From Nannocystis pusilla (GTDB taxonomy: Bacteria > Myxococcota_A > Polyangia > Nannocystales > Nannocystaceae): 64,000 nt of DNA. Under the pieces are notes generated by a model. The model worked only from the letters and a program-made list of their open reading frames with translations, was not told the origin of the DNA and did no database searches. The stretch is from contig NZ_JAIRAU010000035.1 in NCBI RefSeq assembly GCF_020073745.1, positions 1 to 64,000 on the forward strand, in the 5' to 3' direction. Positions 1-8,312 of this stretch are shown in pieces (positions within the stretch are counted from its first letter, which is position 1; every line of letters begins with the position of its first letter). Made by a program: the position numbers and the translations under genes.

Positions 1-296
1 GCTGCCGAATGCGATTCAGCTACCCTGCGCCGCCACCTATTATTCACGCAAGGGCATCGGCTTCCCCTGAGCGATGCCCGCTACAAGAAGCTCGAGCGCG
101 TGCTCGCGACTCCTCCCGCCTGCCCGCGACCCGTCCGCTCGTTCCCCGCGCACCTCGCCATCCAGCGATAGGATCGAAGCGTCATACCATCCCATTCGCC
201 CCGGACGACCGCGACTTCACCGATTCCGCGACCTCGCGTCCCGCGCGAGCGACGCGTCCTTCGCCGCGCGCGGTCGACCGTGGTACGCTCGGCGGC

Positions 297-836
297 ATGC
301 TTAGCCTACGCATTCTGATCTGCAGCGCCCTGGCCCTCCTCTCGCTCGCAGCCTGTTCATCCAAGCCCCAGGACACCGACACCGACCCGTCCACGAGCGC
401 GCCGAGCACGGCCACCGACCCGACCGGGGACGTCACGACGACGACCACCACCGGCATGACCGCGTCCGAGTCCTCGCCGACCGATCCCTCGACCACGACC
501 GGCACGACCACCGACTCGACGACGACGACCACCACCACCACCGCCACCGGTGGGATCGAGCCGGGCGGCGTCAACCCGTGCGGCTCGTGCGCAGAGGGCG
601 AGTACTGCTATTGGCAACCCGCCGACCAGCCGGAGTGCGCAGACACCCAGTGCAAGGCGGTCCCGCAGGAATGCGCGGACTGCTTCGCGGCCCCGCTCGA
701 GTGTGACTCCGCCACCATGATGTCGTGCGCGTCGAGCCGCTGCTACATGGAGCTGTTCGAAAAGGTCGAGCTGGCCGACGACGGCATCGTCGTCGTCCAT
801 TGCGGCCTGTGGGCCGACACCGGCTGCGGCAGCTGA
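297..836 (+). CDS. Thr-rich lipoprotein with Cys-rich C-terminal domain
   Basis: This is a predicted outer-envelope lipoprotein of 179 aa. The ATG at 297 is chosen because it gives a clean signal sequence ending in the lipobox SLAAC at about residues 16-20; longer in-frame starts add a basic, non-signal leader. Residues ~25-80 are almost only Thr/Ser/Asp/Gly, a flexible spacer. The last ~100 residues hold about ten cysteines in a compact domain (CGSCAEGEYCYW, CADC), probably disulfide bonded. I do not recognise the domain, and the molecular function is unknown. It converges on the SLOG gene. The 296 bp before it show no gene or clear promoter. Confidence 0.8.
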   Translation: MLSLRILICSALALLSLAACSSKPQDTDTDPSTSAPSTATDPTGDVTTTTTTGMTASESSPTDPSTTTGTTTDSTTTTTTTTATGGIEPGGVNPCGSCAEGEYCYWQPADQPECADTQCKAVPQECADCFAAPLECDSATMMSCASSRCYMELFEKVELADDGIVVVHCGLWADTGCGS

Positions 837-963
837 GCGCCGCTCTCGCAGCCGCGGCCCAGCTCTGCACGCCGTGACGGCTCGCCCCGGATCCATGGTG
901 TCGCCGTGGCCGAGCCCGTACATCCAGCTGTTGCCCCAACACTTCAGGCGGTCGCCCCCGCGC

Positions 964-1341
964 TCAGCCGCCGGCCCGGGCCCGGCGCAGCAGGTTCTTC
1001 GCCGTCCCGCTGCGCTCACGCCCCGGCCGCACCCAGGCGATGTCGAGCGACGACGCCGCCGTCAGCGCCGCATCGCGCGTCGCGTCCGAATCGAAGCCGC
1101 CGATCGCCGCGAATTCGCCGACGTTGTGGCGCGGCCGCTCGAACATGTGGAACACCGTGACCGCCAGCCCGAGCGCGTGCGCGTGACGCTGGAACAGCAG
1201 ATCGGCCCCGCGCGCGTCCCCGACCACGAACCGACACCCACGCGCGCACGCAGCCTCGATCTGCGGCACGTAATATTTAATAAATTCCTCCTCGGTCAGA
1301 TCGAGGTGCCCGGACACGAAGGCGACGGAGGGGGTGGTCAT
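964..1341 (-). CDS. SLOG-family (YspA/DprA-like) nucleotide-binding protein
   Basis: A small Rossmann-like protein of 125 aa. Near the N-terminus it has SGHLDL, and around residues 38-50 it has FVVGDARGADLLFQRHA, the glycine/acid signature of the YspA-type SLOG proteins, which bind nucleotide-derived ligands. The family is single-domain and usually this short, so the protein looks complete. The ATG at 1341 fits the family N-terminus. No partner gene is adjacent: the PhoX-like gene lies downstream in the direction away from it on the same strand. A ligand or NAD-related role is family inference only. Confidence 0.75.
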   Translation of the reverse strand: MTTPSVAFVSGHLDLTEEEFIKYYVPQIEAACARGCRFVVGDARGADLLFQRHAHALGLAVTVFHMFERPRHNVGEFAAIGGFDSDATRDAALTAASSLDIAWVRPGRERSGTAKNLLRRARAGG

Positions 1342-1447
1342 GACAGCCGCGGATCGTAGCTCCGCGTGCGCGGCGAAGAAAGTCGATCGCGCCGGTGCGC
1401 CCGCGCGCGCGGCCGCGGAGCTCCGCGGTCACCCGGCAGTCTCCGGG

Positions 1448-1465
1448 ACATGGCCCTTCGGACAT
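1448..1465. repeat. 18-bp palindromic element, copy ACATGGCC-CTTC-GGACAT
   Basis: One copy of the dispersed element described under findings. It lies ten bases past the stop codon of the PhoX-like gene, in the short gap before the SLOG gene. The arms pair with one mismatch around a 4-nt loop. A transcription-end role is possible from position, but there is no T tract. Confidence 0.6.
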
Positions 1466-1474
1466 GCCCCAAAG

Positions 1475-3049
1475 TTACCCCTGCGATCCGGGCTCCGCGT
1501 CGCCCCGGCGCCCGCGAAGCGCCAGCGCGCCCGCGGCCGCCACCACCCATTCGAGCCCGGGAGCGCCCGCCTCGGCCTTGCAGCCGCAGCCGTCGTCGTC
1601 GTCCGCGCCGCCGGTCGCAGCGTCGGTGGTCGACGACGACGCGTCCGTCGTGCTCGGCGTCGCCGTGTCTGCGGCGCCGCCGGTGGTCGGCGCAGCGCCG
1701 CTGCCCGAGCTCTCGCCCGACTCGGTGCCCGCGCCGGTGTCGCTCTCGTCGCCCGTCGTCTCCGGCTCCGGCTCGAACTCGGGGAAAGGCCCGCGGATCG
1801 CCAGCGTCAGGTGGTCGAACATGATGTTGACGAACATCGTCTTGCCGTCGGGCGAGAAGCACACCCCTGAGAATTCGCTGTCGCTCTTGGCGTTGCGGGC
1901 GAAGTCGAACACCTCGCCGGCCTGGTTGAGGACGCGGACGTAGTTGTCGCCGTCGCCGTCCTCGGCCATGAACAGCTCGCCCCACGGCGCCATCGTGATG
2001 TTGTCGGGGTGATCGAGGATGTCCGGGTGTTCCGAGCGCGCCAGCAGCTCGAGCGTGCCGCCCTCGGGCCCGTCGACGAGCCGGAAAATTTGCCCGGCGC
2101 CGGCCGGCCCGCCGCTGGTCGAGCACACGTAGACCGCGCCCTTCCAGTACCAGATGCCCTCGCCGCGCTTGACGACCGCCGCGCCCTTCGCCTGGGCCTG
2201 CCCGCGCACGCTGTCGTCCACCGGCGTCGGGTCGTCGACGTCGACCCAGCTCACCGCCACCACCTGCCCGACCTCCATGTCCGTGGTCGCGAACTCGTCG
2301 ACCTCGACCGCGCGCAGCGCCTGCAGCTTGCCGGTGAACGGGTCGGCCTTGTCGTTCGGCACGAACCGGTACAGGCAGCTGTCGCCCTGGTCCTCGGTGA
2401 GGTACGCGACCAGGGTGTCCGGGTCGACGCACGCCGCCTCGTGCTTGAACCGCCCGTAGCCGGCGATCTGCCGCGGCATCTGGACCCTGTCGGCGGCGAC
2501 GTCGCACAGGAAGGTGTAGCCGTGCTTGCCGTCGGTCGTCTCCTCGCACGACAGCCAGCCCCACGGGCTCTTGCCGCCGGCGCAATTGCGCAGCGTCCCG
2601 AACAGCACCAGGTTGCTCGACTTGAGCTCGAGCGTGGCGTTGTCGATCACCAGCCGCGTGACCCCGCCCGACGTCCCCGGGTTGTACGACTCCGGCGGCG
2701 CCTGCTGCTCCGGGTGCAGCGGCGTGTGCAGGACGTCGAGCACGCCGAGCTCGTGGTTGCGCATGAGCACGATCGTGTCGTCCGGCCCGGGGAACGCCCC
2801 CATCGCGTCGGGCAGCCCGGGCGAGCGGTAGCCGTCGCTCATCGGGTCGAACAGCCGCGTGAGGACCTTGTAGGTGAACCCCGGCGGCAGATCGATGATC
2901 CCCTCCGGATCGGGGACCAGCTCGCCGTACCCCGCCGCCTTCGCCACGCGGTGATAGGTGAACGTGAACGGCAGCGCCGCCGAGCCCGCGACCGCGGCCC
3001 CGCAACGCAACAGCCCGCGCCGCCCGAACACGTGGGAATTATGCCTCAC
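1475..3049 (-). CDS. PhoX-like (DUF839) secreted phosphatase, Tat signal, MYXO-CTERM tail
   Basis: A 524-aa exported protein of the PhoX/DUF839 family, beta-propeller phosphomonoesterases that use Ca/Fe. The GTG at 3049 puts a twin-arginine signal (GRRGLL, then a hydrophobic stretch) at residues ~9-30; an ATG at 3106 would add 19 residues and is the alternative. Family features include LPPGFTYKVL near the N-terminus, MRNHELG, the SCEETTDGKHGY segment and WGELFMAEDG late in the chain. A ~60-residue Ser/Thr/Gly linker leads to a C-terminal GCGC motif, a hydrophobic helix and basic residues, matching MYXO-CTERM surface-sorting tails. It probably releases phosphate from phosphoesters at the cell surface. 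Confidence 0.85.
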   Translation of the reverse strand: MRHNSHVFGRRGLLRCGAAVAGSAALPFTFTYHRVAKAAGYGELVPDPEGIIDLPPGFTYKVLTRLFDPMSDGYRSPGLPDAMGAFPGPDDTIVLMRNHELGVLDVLHTPLHPEQQAPPESYNPGTSGGVTRLVIDNATLELKSSNLVLFGTLRNCAGGKSPWGWLSCEETTDGKHGYTFLCDVAADRVQMPRQIAGYGRFKHEAACVDPDTLVAYLTEDQGDSCLYRFVPNDKADPFTGKLQALRAVEVDEFATTDMEVGQVVAVSWVDVDDPTPVDDSVRGQAQAKGAAVVKRGEGIWYWKGAVYVCSTSGGPAGAGQIFRLVDGPEGGTLELLARSEHPDILDHPDNITMAPWGELFMAEDGDGDNYVRVLNQAGEVFDFARNAKSDSEFSGVCFSPDGKTMFVNIMFDHLTLAIRGPFPEFEPEPETTGDESDTGAGTESGESSGSGAAPTTGGAADTATPSTTDASSSTTDAATGGADDDDGCGCKAEAGAPGLEWVVAAAGALALRGRRGDAEPGSQG

Positions 3050-3424
3050 GCCACCCACTATCGCCACCCCGCGTCCGCGCTTCAAGGCCGCGCCAGTGAT
3101 GATCATCACCGCCGGGAGTGGCCGGCTTCGCCCGCTCACATGTCCCTCGAGACAGTGTGGCTGCTCCCGCTGTCGGCCTGTCTCTTGCGCCATGTAACTG
3201 CATCTTCGAGGTCGCCGCCAGGTTCCTGGCCCACCCGGTCGGACCCGTCATCGCGCGAGAACTCGTCGCGTCCGCCTCCTCCCCGCTCGCTCCGCGCCTC
3301 CCCCTTGACGACCTGTCCCTCGCGCCAGGCAGCCACCTCGCGCCCGCCGTCACCGAGGAATCAATCCCCGGCGGCCAATCCCCGCCCGCTCGCCGCGGCC
3401 CCCGCGGTGCTATAGTCGCGCCTC
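3050..3424. other. Intergenic region with two palindromic elements
   Basis: This stretch separates the PhoX-like gene from the next plus-strand gene. It holds two copies of the dispersed 18-bp element, at 3138-3155 (ACATGTCC-CTCG-AGACAG) and a weaker one at 3310-3327. It must also contain promoters for the two divergent genes, but I cannot place them. I see no gene in it. Confidence 0.5.
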
Positions 3425-3898
3425 GTGCCCGCCCTCGGCCGCGACAGCCTCCTCGGCATGCTGCTCGCCTACGCCGCCCTCACCCTCGGCGTCTGCCTCG
3501 TCTCGCGCGCCTCCACCTGCACGGAAGCCGCCGCGCCCGCCTCGGCCGGCACCGCCGCCGAGGAGACCGCCCTGTGGGCCTTCCTCGGACCTGTCGCTCC
3601 AGGCATGTCCCTGGGGCCATGGTCGATCGTGCAGGTACATCCGCCGCGCGCCGGCGCCCTCGTCGTCGCCCTGCGCCCCGCGAGCGGCCCCGACCTCGAG
3701 CTCGCCGTCACGCGCCTCGCCCCCGACGGCCCGCGCCCCCTCGCCCGCACCGCCCACCTCGCCGTGTTCCTCGCCGCGCCTGTCCCCGCGGACAGCCCCA
3801 CCCCGCCCGAGGTCCTGGAGGCGGCCGCAGCCCTCGCCGCAGCCCTCGCTGCCCGCGAGGCAGTCGGCCCACCCCCGCTCGGCCCGCTCACGCCGTAG
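3425..3898 (+). CDS. Hypothetical membrane-anchored or secreted protein
   Basis: A 157-aa protein read from a GTG start. Residues ~8-28 form one hydrophobic segment (signal anchor or signal peptide), followed by an Ala-rich linker. The central part (WSIVQVHPPRAGALVVALR) may be a small beta-rich domain, and the C-terminus is an Ala/Glu-rich helix. I do not recognise a family. A two-unit chain of the 18-bp palindrome lies inside the frame at 3589-3620 and encodes part of the LGPVAPGMSLGPW stretch. The next gene starts 96 bp downstream on the same strand and may be co-transcribed. Confidence 0.55.
   Translation: MPALGRDSLLGMLLAYAALTLGVCLVSRASTCTEAAAPASAGTAAEETALWAFLGPVAPGMSLGPWSIVQVHPPRAGALVVALRPASGPDLELAVTRLAPDGPRPLARTAHLAVFLAAPVPADSPTPPEVLEAAAALAAALAAREAVGPPPLGPLTP
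3589..3620. repeat. Two chained palindromic elements inside a reading frame
   Basis: ACCTGTCG-CTCC-AGGCAT (3589-3606) and GCATGTCC-CTGG-GGCCAT (3603-3620) overlap by four bases, giving the 14-bp step seen in other chains. The frame stays open through both. Confidence 0.55.
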
Positions 3899-3962
3899 CC
3901 GCAGCCTCGACGCCTGCCTGCCCCTTCGACCAGCCGGTTCACCACCTCACTCGATGACCGCG

Positions 3963-3980
3963 ACCTGTCCCTTCGGGCAT
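3963..3980. repeat. 18-bp palindromic element upstream of glycosyltransferase gene
   Basis: ACCTGTCC-CTTC-GGGCAT, a near-consensus copy, ends 14 bases before the GTG start at 3995. In mRNA it could form a small hairpin next to the start region; any effect on translation is inference. Confidence 0.6.
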
Positions 3981-3994
3981 CCGCATCACTCCCC

Positions 3995-5665
3995 GTGTCC
4001 GCCCGCCTCGCCACGCCCGCGCTCCTCGTCGCCCTCGCCGCGCTCCACCTCGCGCTCGCGTGGCCCGGCGCCGGCGAGCGCGGCGTGATCGCCGAGGAAA
4101 TCACGCCCTACCTGCCGCGCCACCCCGTCGTGCTCGCCGGCGCCGAGGGCGGCCGCGTCCGCCTGCTCCCCCCGCACGACCTGTCCGACCGCCGCGGCTT
4201 CGTCTCGACCGCCCAGTGGCCCAACCTCGCCTACGTCGGCGAGCGTCGCACCTGGCCGGTCCTGATCAAGGGCCACCAGAGCGCCCTCGGCACCTACGTC
4301 GGCATCGCCGCCGCGCCCGTCCTCGGCGACGGCATCGCCGGCGTCCGCCGCAGCTCGGTCCTCCTCGGCCTCGCCCTCGTCGGCCTGCTGTTCGCGCTCG
4401 CTCGCCGCCTCGGCCTCGGCCTCGGCCTCGCAGCCGCCGCCGCCGTCGCCTGCATCCTCTCGCCCGGCCTTTTGTTCTTCGCCCGCACCGGCTACGGCTT
4501 CGAGCTCGCCAGCCGCGTCGCCATGCTCGCGGCGCTGCTGCTCGCCACGCGCCCGCTCACCGCCCGGCGCAGCGCGGCCCTCGGCCTCGTCCTCGCCGCC
4601 GCGATCCTCTGCCGCGCCACCATCGCCGCCACCCTCTTGCCGGCCTTGCTGCTGCTGCTCGTCCACCCGGCCCACCGGGCCGCGCCGCGCCGCCTCGCGC
4701 TCGCCCTCGGCCTCGGCGCCGCGCTCCCGCTGCTGTCGGCGCTCGCCGTGCAGGCCGCGATCCCGCTGCACGCCGGCACCGCCCCGGCGGCCAAGCTGCC
4801 GATCGCCGCCCTGGCCGCAAGGACAGCCACTGCGCCGGCCACCCTCGCCGCCCAGCTCGCCTACGTCGCCGACCCCGACACCGTCCTGCTGCCGCTCGTC
4901 GCCGACCTGTCGCGCTCGCCCCTGCCCGGCCTGGTCTTCGGGACGGCCGTCTTCCTGCTCGCCCTGGCCCGCTGGTCGCGCGGCCGCGCCGGCGACGGCG
5001 AGTGCATGTTCGTCGCCGCCGCGCTCGCCAACGCCCTGTTCGGCGCCTGGCTGTACGGCGACCCGCGGCAGTTCCAGCTCGGCATGGCCCTGGAGCCGCT
5101 GTTCGTCCTCGCCGTCGCCCACCAATTGCAATCGCTGGCCCCGCGCCCGCGCCTGCTCGCCGCGCTCGTCGCCGGCCTGCTGGCCGCGCGCGCCTGGCAA
5201 TGCGGCGTCCTCCTCGCGGCCGAGCGCGCGACCACCAATCCGATGCTCAGCGGCAAGGCCCAGCGCGAGCTGACCGGCGCCCTCGCCGAGCGAGGGCCCG
5301 GCCCCGGCGACATCGTCACCACCACCTACAATCACGTCGGCATGCTCGAGGCGTGGGCCCCCCGATCATCGGATCCGCCGCTCCACGCCTATCGCGCGCT
5401 TCGCCGCGGCCGCGGCGAAGACGACGCCGAGGCGATCGCCGCCTGGCAGGCGATCCTCCGCCATCATTCGGCCCGCTTCATCGTGTTGTCGACCGGCCCC
5501 AATTTGTTCGACGGCCCCTTCACCGACAACGCCGCCAGCGAGCGCGCCCTCCTCTCCGCCTTGCCCGCGGTCGGGCGGCGAATCGTCGCCCGCAGCGATT
5601 TCACCTGCGATTCCGGCACCCCCTGCCTCGCCCTGCTCGAGCTGTCGCCACGGCCTGACCTGTGA
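3995..5665 (+). CDS. GT-C fold polytopic membrane protein, PMT/ArnT-like glycosyltransferase
   Basis: A 556-aa protein from a GTG start. It is mostly Ala/Leu-rich transmembrane helices (about ten to twelve, residues ~8-420), with a first periplasmic loop after helix 1 containing acidic residues (GVIAEEITPYLP), as in glycosyltransferase family 39/GT-C enzymes that use polyprenyl-linked sugars. A soluble C-terminal portion of ~140 residues contains IVTTTYNHVG and RFIVLSTGPNLF. Loop-1 residues DLSDRRGF and HQSALGTYVG are consistent with the family's ligand loop, but I cannot assign donor or acceptor. It stands alone between the hypothetical gene and a candidate terminator hairpin. A degenerate 18-bp element lies in frame at 4809-4826. 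Confidence 0.65.
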   Translation: MSARLATPALLVALAALHLALAWPGAGERGVIAEEITPYLPRHPVVLAGAEGGRVRLLPPHDLSDRRGFVSTAQWPNLAYVGERRTWPVLIKGHQSALGTYVGIAAAPVLGDGIAGVRRSSVLLGLALVGLLFALARRLGLGLGLAAAAAVACILSPGLLFFARTGYGFELASRVAMLAALLLATRPLTARRSAALGLVLAAAILCRATIAATLLPALLLLLVHPAHRAAPRRLALALGLGAALPLLSALAVQAAIPLHAGTAPAAKLPIAALAARTATAPATLAAQLAYVADPDTVLLPLVADLSRSPLPGLVFGTAVFLLALARWSRGRAGDGECMFVAAALANALFGAWLYGDPRQFQLGMALEPLFVLAVAHQLQSLAPRPRLLAALVAGLLAARAWQCGVLLAAERATTNPMLSGKAQRELTGALAERGPGPGDIVTTTYNHVGMLEAWAPRSSDPPLHAYRALRRGRGEDDAEAIAAWQAILRHHSARFIVLSTGPNLFDGPFTDNAASERALLSALPAVGRRIVARSDFTCDSGTPCLALLELSPRPDL

Positions 5666-5666
5666 A

Positions 5667-5694
5667 CAATGCCCGGGGCGCACTCGGGGCATTG
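5667..5694 (+). terminator. Terminator-like hairpin after the glycosyltransferase gene
   Basis: CAATGCCC (5667-5674) pairs perfectly with GGGCATTG (5687-5694) across a 12-nt loop, and it begins one base after the TGA stop codon. No T run follows, so it is a candidate only. Confidence 0.45.
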
Positions 5695-5822
5695 CCGATC
5701 GAATCACGAAACAGGCGCGAGCGAATGGCCCTGCGCGCCCTCTCATGCAGAAGGGCGATCTCGCACATTTTTTGATTGACGCCGGGCGCGGCATCCAGCT
5801 GTGATGCGCGCTGGAGTGTCTC

Positions 5823-6686
5823 ATGCGTAGCACTGTGCTGTGTTCGTTCGTGGCCTGTCTGGCCGTCCTCGTCGCCCCCGCGGTCGCGCGCGCCAACGTC
5901 GGCGTCGCCTTCGTGCACGGCACCGGCAAGCAGACCAATGCCCTGGCCGACTACTGGACCCCCGCATTCGTCGACTCGGTGCGCCAGGGGCTGCCGAACC
6001 CCGCCAATTACGTCGTGATCAATTGCGACTTCGAGCAGTACATGTGGGACCCCGAGGCCGCCGGCTGTCTCGCGGGCCAGCTGACCAGCTTCATCAACAC
6101 CAAGAAGATCACCTCGATGGTGGTGATCACCCACTCCAACGGCGGCAACGTGGTCCGGTGGATCCTCTCCAACCCGACCTACGACAGCCGCTACCCCAAG
6201 ATCATCAACACCATCCGCTGGGTCGACGCGCTCGCGCCCTCGAGCCTCGGCACCCCGCTGGCCGACGCCACCGTCTCCGGTAACACCTTCGAGCAGTCGC
6301 TCGGGTGGCTGCTCGGCTACAAGAGCGAGGCGGTCACCATGCAGCAGACCAGCCACATGGCGTTCTACAACAAGAACTACCTCTACGGCACCGCCGGCCG
6401 CCCGGCCCTGCCGCGCGACTTCTGGGCCGTCGTCGGCACCGACGTCGACTCGTCCCCGTTCGACAGCGACTCGTACTGCGGCGGCTACTCGCTCAACGTC
6501 GGCCTCGAGACGACCCAGAACTGGCTCGACGACTGCTCCGACGGCTTCCTCGAGTGCACCTCGCAGGGCGGCGCCGGCTACGTGTGGCTGTACGACTCCG
6601 ACTTCGCGGGCGACGAGCCGCTGAGCCACGCGCAGAGCCGGCGCAACTGCTTCGGCCTCGACGTCATCCTCCGCAACGACGTGTGA
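5823..6686 (+). CDS. Secreted alpha/beta hydrolase (lipase/esterase-like)
   Basis: A 287-aa exported hydrolase. A signal peptide covers residues 1-24 (ends AVARA). VAFVHGTGK at ~28-36 is the oxyanion-hole strand, and VVITHSNGGNVV at ~100-111 is the nucleophile elbow with Ser105; it is a variant of GxSxG in which the first Gly is Thr. DALAPSSLGTPLAD resembles the post-elbow region of triacylglycerol-lipase-like enzymes. Paired cysteines occur in the C-terminal third. The next gene begins 49 bp downstream on the same strand and encodes another exported protein, so the two may form an operon in which the second protein helps or binds the enzyme. Substrate unknown. Confidence 0.8.
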   Translation: MRSTVLCSFVACLAVLVAPAVARANVGVAFVHGTGKQTNALADYWTPAFVDSVRQGLPNPANYVVINCDFEQYMWDPEAAGCLAGQLTSFINTKKITSMVVITHSNGGNVVRWILSNPTYDSRYPKIINTIRWVDALAPSSLGTPLADATVSGNTFEQSLGWLLGYKSEAVTMQQTSHMAFYNKNYLYGTAGRPALPRDFWAVVGTDVDSSPFDSDSYCGGYSLNVGLETTQNWLDDCSDGFLECTSQGGAGYVWLYDSDFAGDEPLSHAQSRRNCFGLDVILRNDV

Positions 6687-6735
6687 GCGCCGACGGACCT
6701 GCGCTCGTTCCATTCTCACCGAGGACCCATTCGTC

Positions 6736-7986
6736 ATGCTGACCCGTCTTCCTCTCCTCCTTCTCGGCGTCGTGTTGTTCGCCGCTCCGACCGCCGTCGC
6801 CGCCCCCGCGGCTGCGGGCGCTCGGCTGTCGGCCCCCGCCGCCGGCGACCTCGTCGGCGAGCGCCTCACCGCCGACGTCCCGGCCGTGTCCGCGGCGATC
6901 GACCGCGCCCCCGTGGCGATGAGCTGGCCGATCGACCAGGCCGCCGACGACCTGCAGGCGCGACCCGAGGCGCACCGCGCCGACAGCCGCAGCTGGTGGC
7001 GTCGCGTCGACGTCGCCGCCCTCGCCGCCGGCGTGCCCTTGCCGATCAGCCAGCCCGGCGCGCTGCTCAAGCTCAGCCCGCAGGGCGGCGCCGCGCTCGG
7101 CGTCGACGCGCTCGAGCTGGTCGACCCGCAGGGTCGCGTCTACCGCGGCGCCGACGTCCTGCGCCCGCTCGCCGAGCCCACGCACCTGCGCGACGCCGGC
7201 GCCCCGTTCGCGCCCGGCACCGCGATGTTCACCCTGCGCCCCGACCTCGGCGCCGGCGCCTTCGTCCTCCGCGCCCGCGTGCGCGCCCCCGTGCTCGTCC
7301 ACGTGCTCGAGCGCGACGCCGGCGCCTGGCTGTCCCTCGAGCCAGACTCCGACGTCGTCCTCGCCGGCGGCCGGCTGCACGTCCGCGCGCGCCTGCGCGA
7401 CGGCCAAGCTGACCTGAAGGCCAGATCGATCTCCGGCGAGCTGATCGCCCCCGACGGCGAGACCACCCGCTTCACCCTCACGCCCGCCGGCGACGGCAGC
7501 TACGGCGCCGACGTGCCCGCCCCGCGCCGCCCGGCCAAGCCCGGGGTCCTGCACACGATCCAGATCCACGCCGAGGGCGTCACCGCGCGCGGCGTCCCGG
7601 TCCGGCGCACCGTCACCAACGCGGTCTCGGTCGTCGCGCCCACCGCCCGCTACACCGGCGCCGTCGCGGTCGAGGACGCCGGCGACGGCCGCCTGCGCGT
7701 CCGCCTGCCGGTCGAGGTCGCGGCCGCCAGCCGCTTCGCCGCCAGCGCGGTCCTCCACGGCACCAACCGCGCCGGCAAGCTCCAGCCGCTCGGCGTCGGC
7801 CAGGCCGCCCGCTGGCTCGAGCGCGGCCCCGGCGAGCTGACGCTCGAGTTCGACGCCGCCACCCTCACGGCCGCCGGCCTGCACGGGCCCTACGAGCTCC
7901 GCGACCTCCGCCTCGTCGATCAGGGCCGCCTGGCGACCATCCACCGCCAGGCCCGCGCCGGCACGCTGCCCGCCGCCGGCCGCTGA
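6736..7986 (+). CDS. Exported Ig-like beta protein, possibly DUF4785
   Basis: A 416-aa protein with a signal peptide (residues 1-22, ending VAA). The remainder is Ala/Leu/Arg-rich with predicted beta strands: a first region with WWRRVDVAALAAGVPLPISQPGALL and then Ig-like strand patterns (ELIAPDGETTRFTLTP, DGSYGADVPAP). This order resembles DUF4785 proteins, but I am not certain. The gene follows the esterase closely. The last base of its TGA is the first base of the five-element array at 7986-8234. Two degenerate element copies lie in frame at 7328-7345 and 7407-7424. Confidence 0.55.
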   Translation: MLTRLPLLLLGVVLFAAPTAVAAPAAAGARLSAPAAGDLVGERLTADVPAVSAAIDRAPVAMSWPIDQAADDLQARPEAHRADSRSWWRRVDVAALAAGVPLPISQPGALLKLSPQGGAALGVDALELVDPQGRVYRGADVLRPLAEPTHLRDAGAPFAPGTAMFTLRPDLGAGAFVLRARVRAPVLVHVLERDAGAWLSLEPDSDVVLAGGRLHVRARLRDGQADLKARSISGELIAPDGETTRFTLTPAGDGSYGADVPAPRRPAKPGVLHTIQIHAEGVTARGVPVRRTVTNAVSVVAPTARYTGAVAVEDAGDGRLRVRLPVEVAAASRFAASAVLHGTNRAGKLQPLGVGQAARWLERGPGELTLEFDAATLTAAGLHGPYELRDLRLVDQGRLATIHRQARAGTLPAAGR

Positions 7987-8234
7987 CCTGTCCTCGCGGA
8001 CATCCCATCCTTCGCGCCGCGCGGCGGACGTGTCCTCCCGGACATCTCCGCCGCGAAGTCGTATCCGCGCTCGCGGCCGCGCGGTGCTGACCTGTCCCTT
8101 TGAACATCCCCGCCGCCTCTGCGCGCGCTGATCCGCTCGCCGCGCGATCCCGGCCTGTCCGCAAGGACATCTGCGCCGCTCACCCGCGCGCCGGCGCCTC
8201 CACGCGCGCACCAACGACCTGTCCTCGCGGACAT
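7986..8234. repeat. Array of five 18-bp palindromes with regular spacers
   Basis: Five copies start at 7986, 8028, 8090, 8153 and 8217. Each has the form RCSTGTCC-NNNN-GRACAT, with loops TCGC, TCCC, CTTT, GCAA and TCGC. Arms are highly conserved. The spacers are unrelated GC-rich sequence of 24, 44, 45 and 46 bp, so the last four units step by 62-64 bp. The array fills the gap between the DUF4785-like gene and the fibro-slime gene. No coding function is seen. The repeats are too short and too palindromic for CRISPR. Confidence 0.8.
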
Positions 8235-8312
8235 CCCAACCGAGCCTCGGCCCCATGAACTCGCCCGCCCGGACAGTTGCACGCGTCAGGGCGATCGGTA
8301 TCCTGGACAGCT

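Noticed and set aside
7986..8234. CRISPR array
   Set aside because: The repeats are 18 bp, self-complementary and vary in the loop, spacers are longer than the repeats and unequal, and there are no cas genes.
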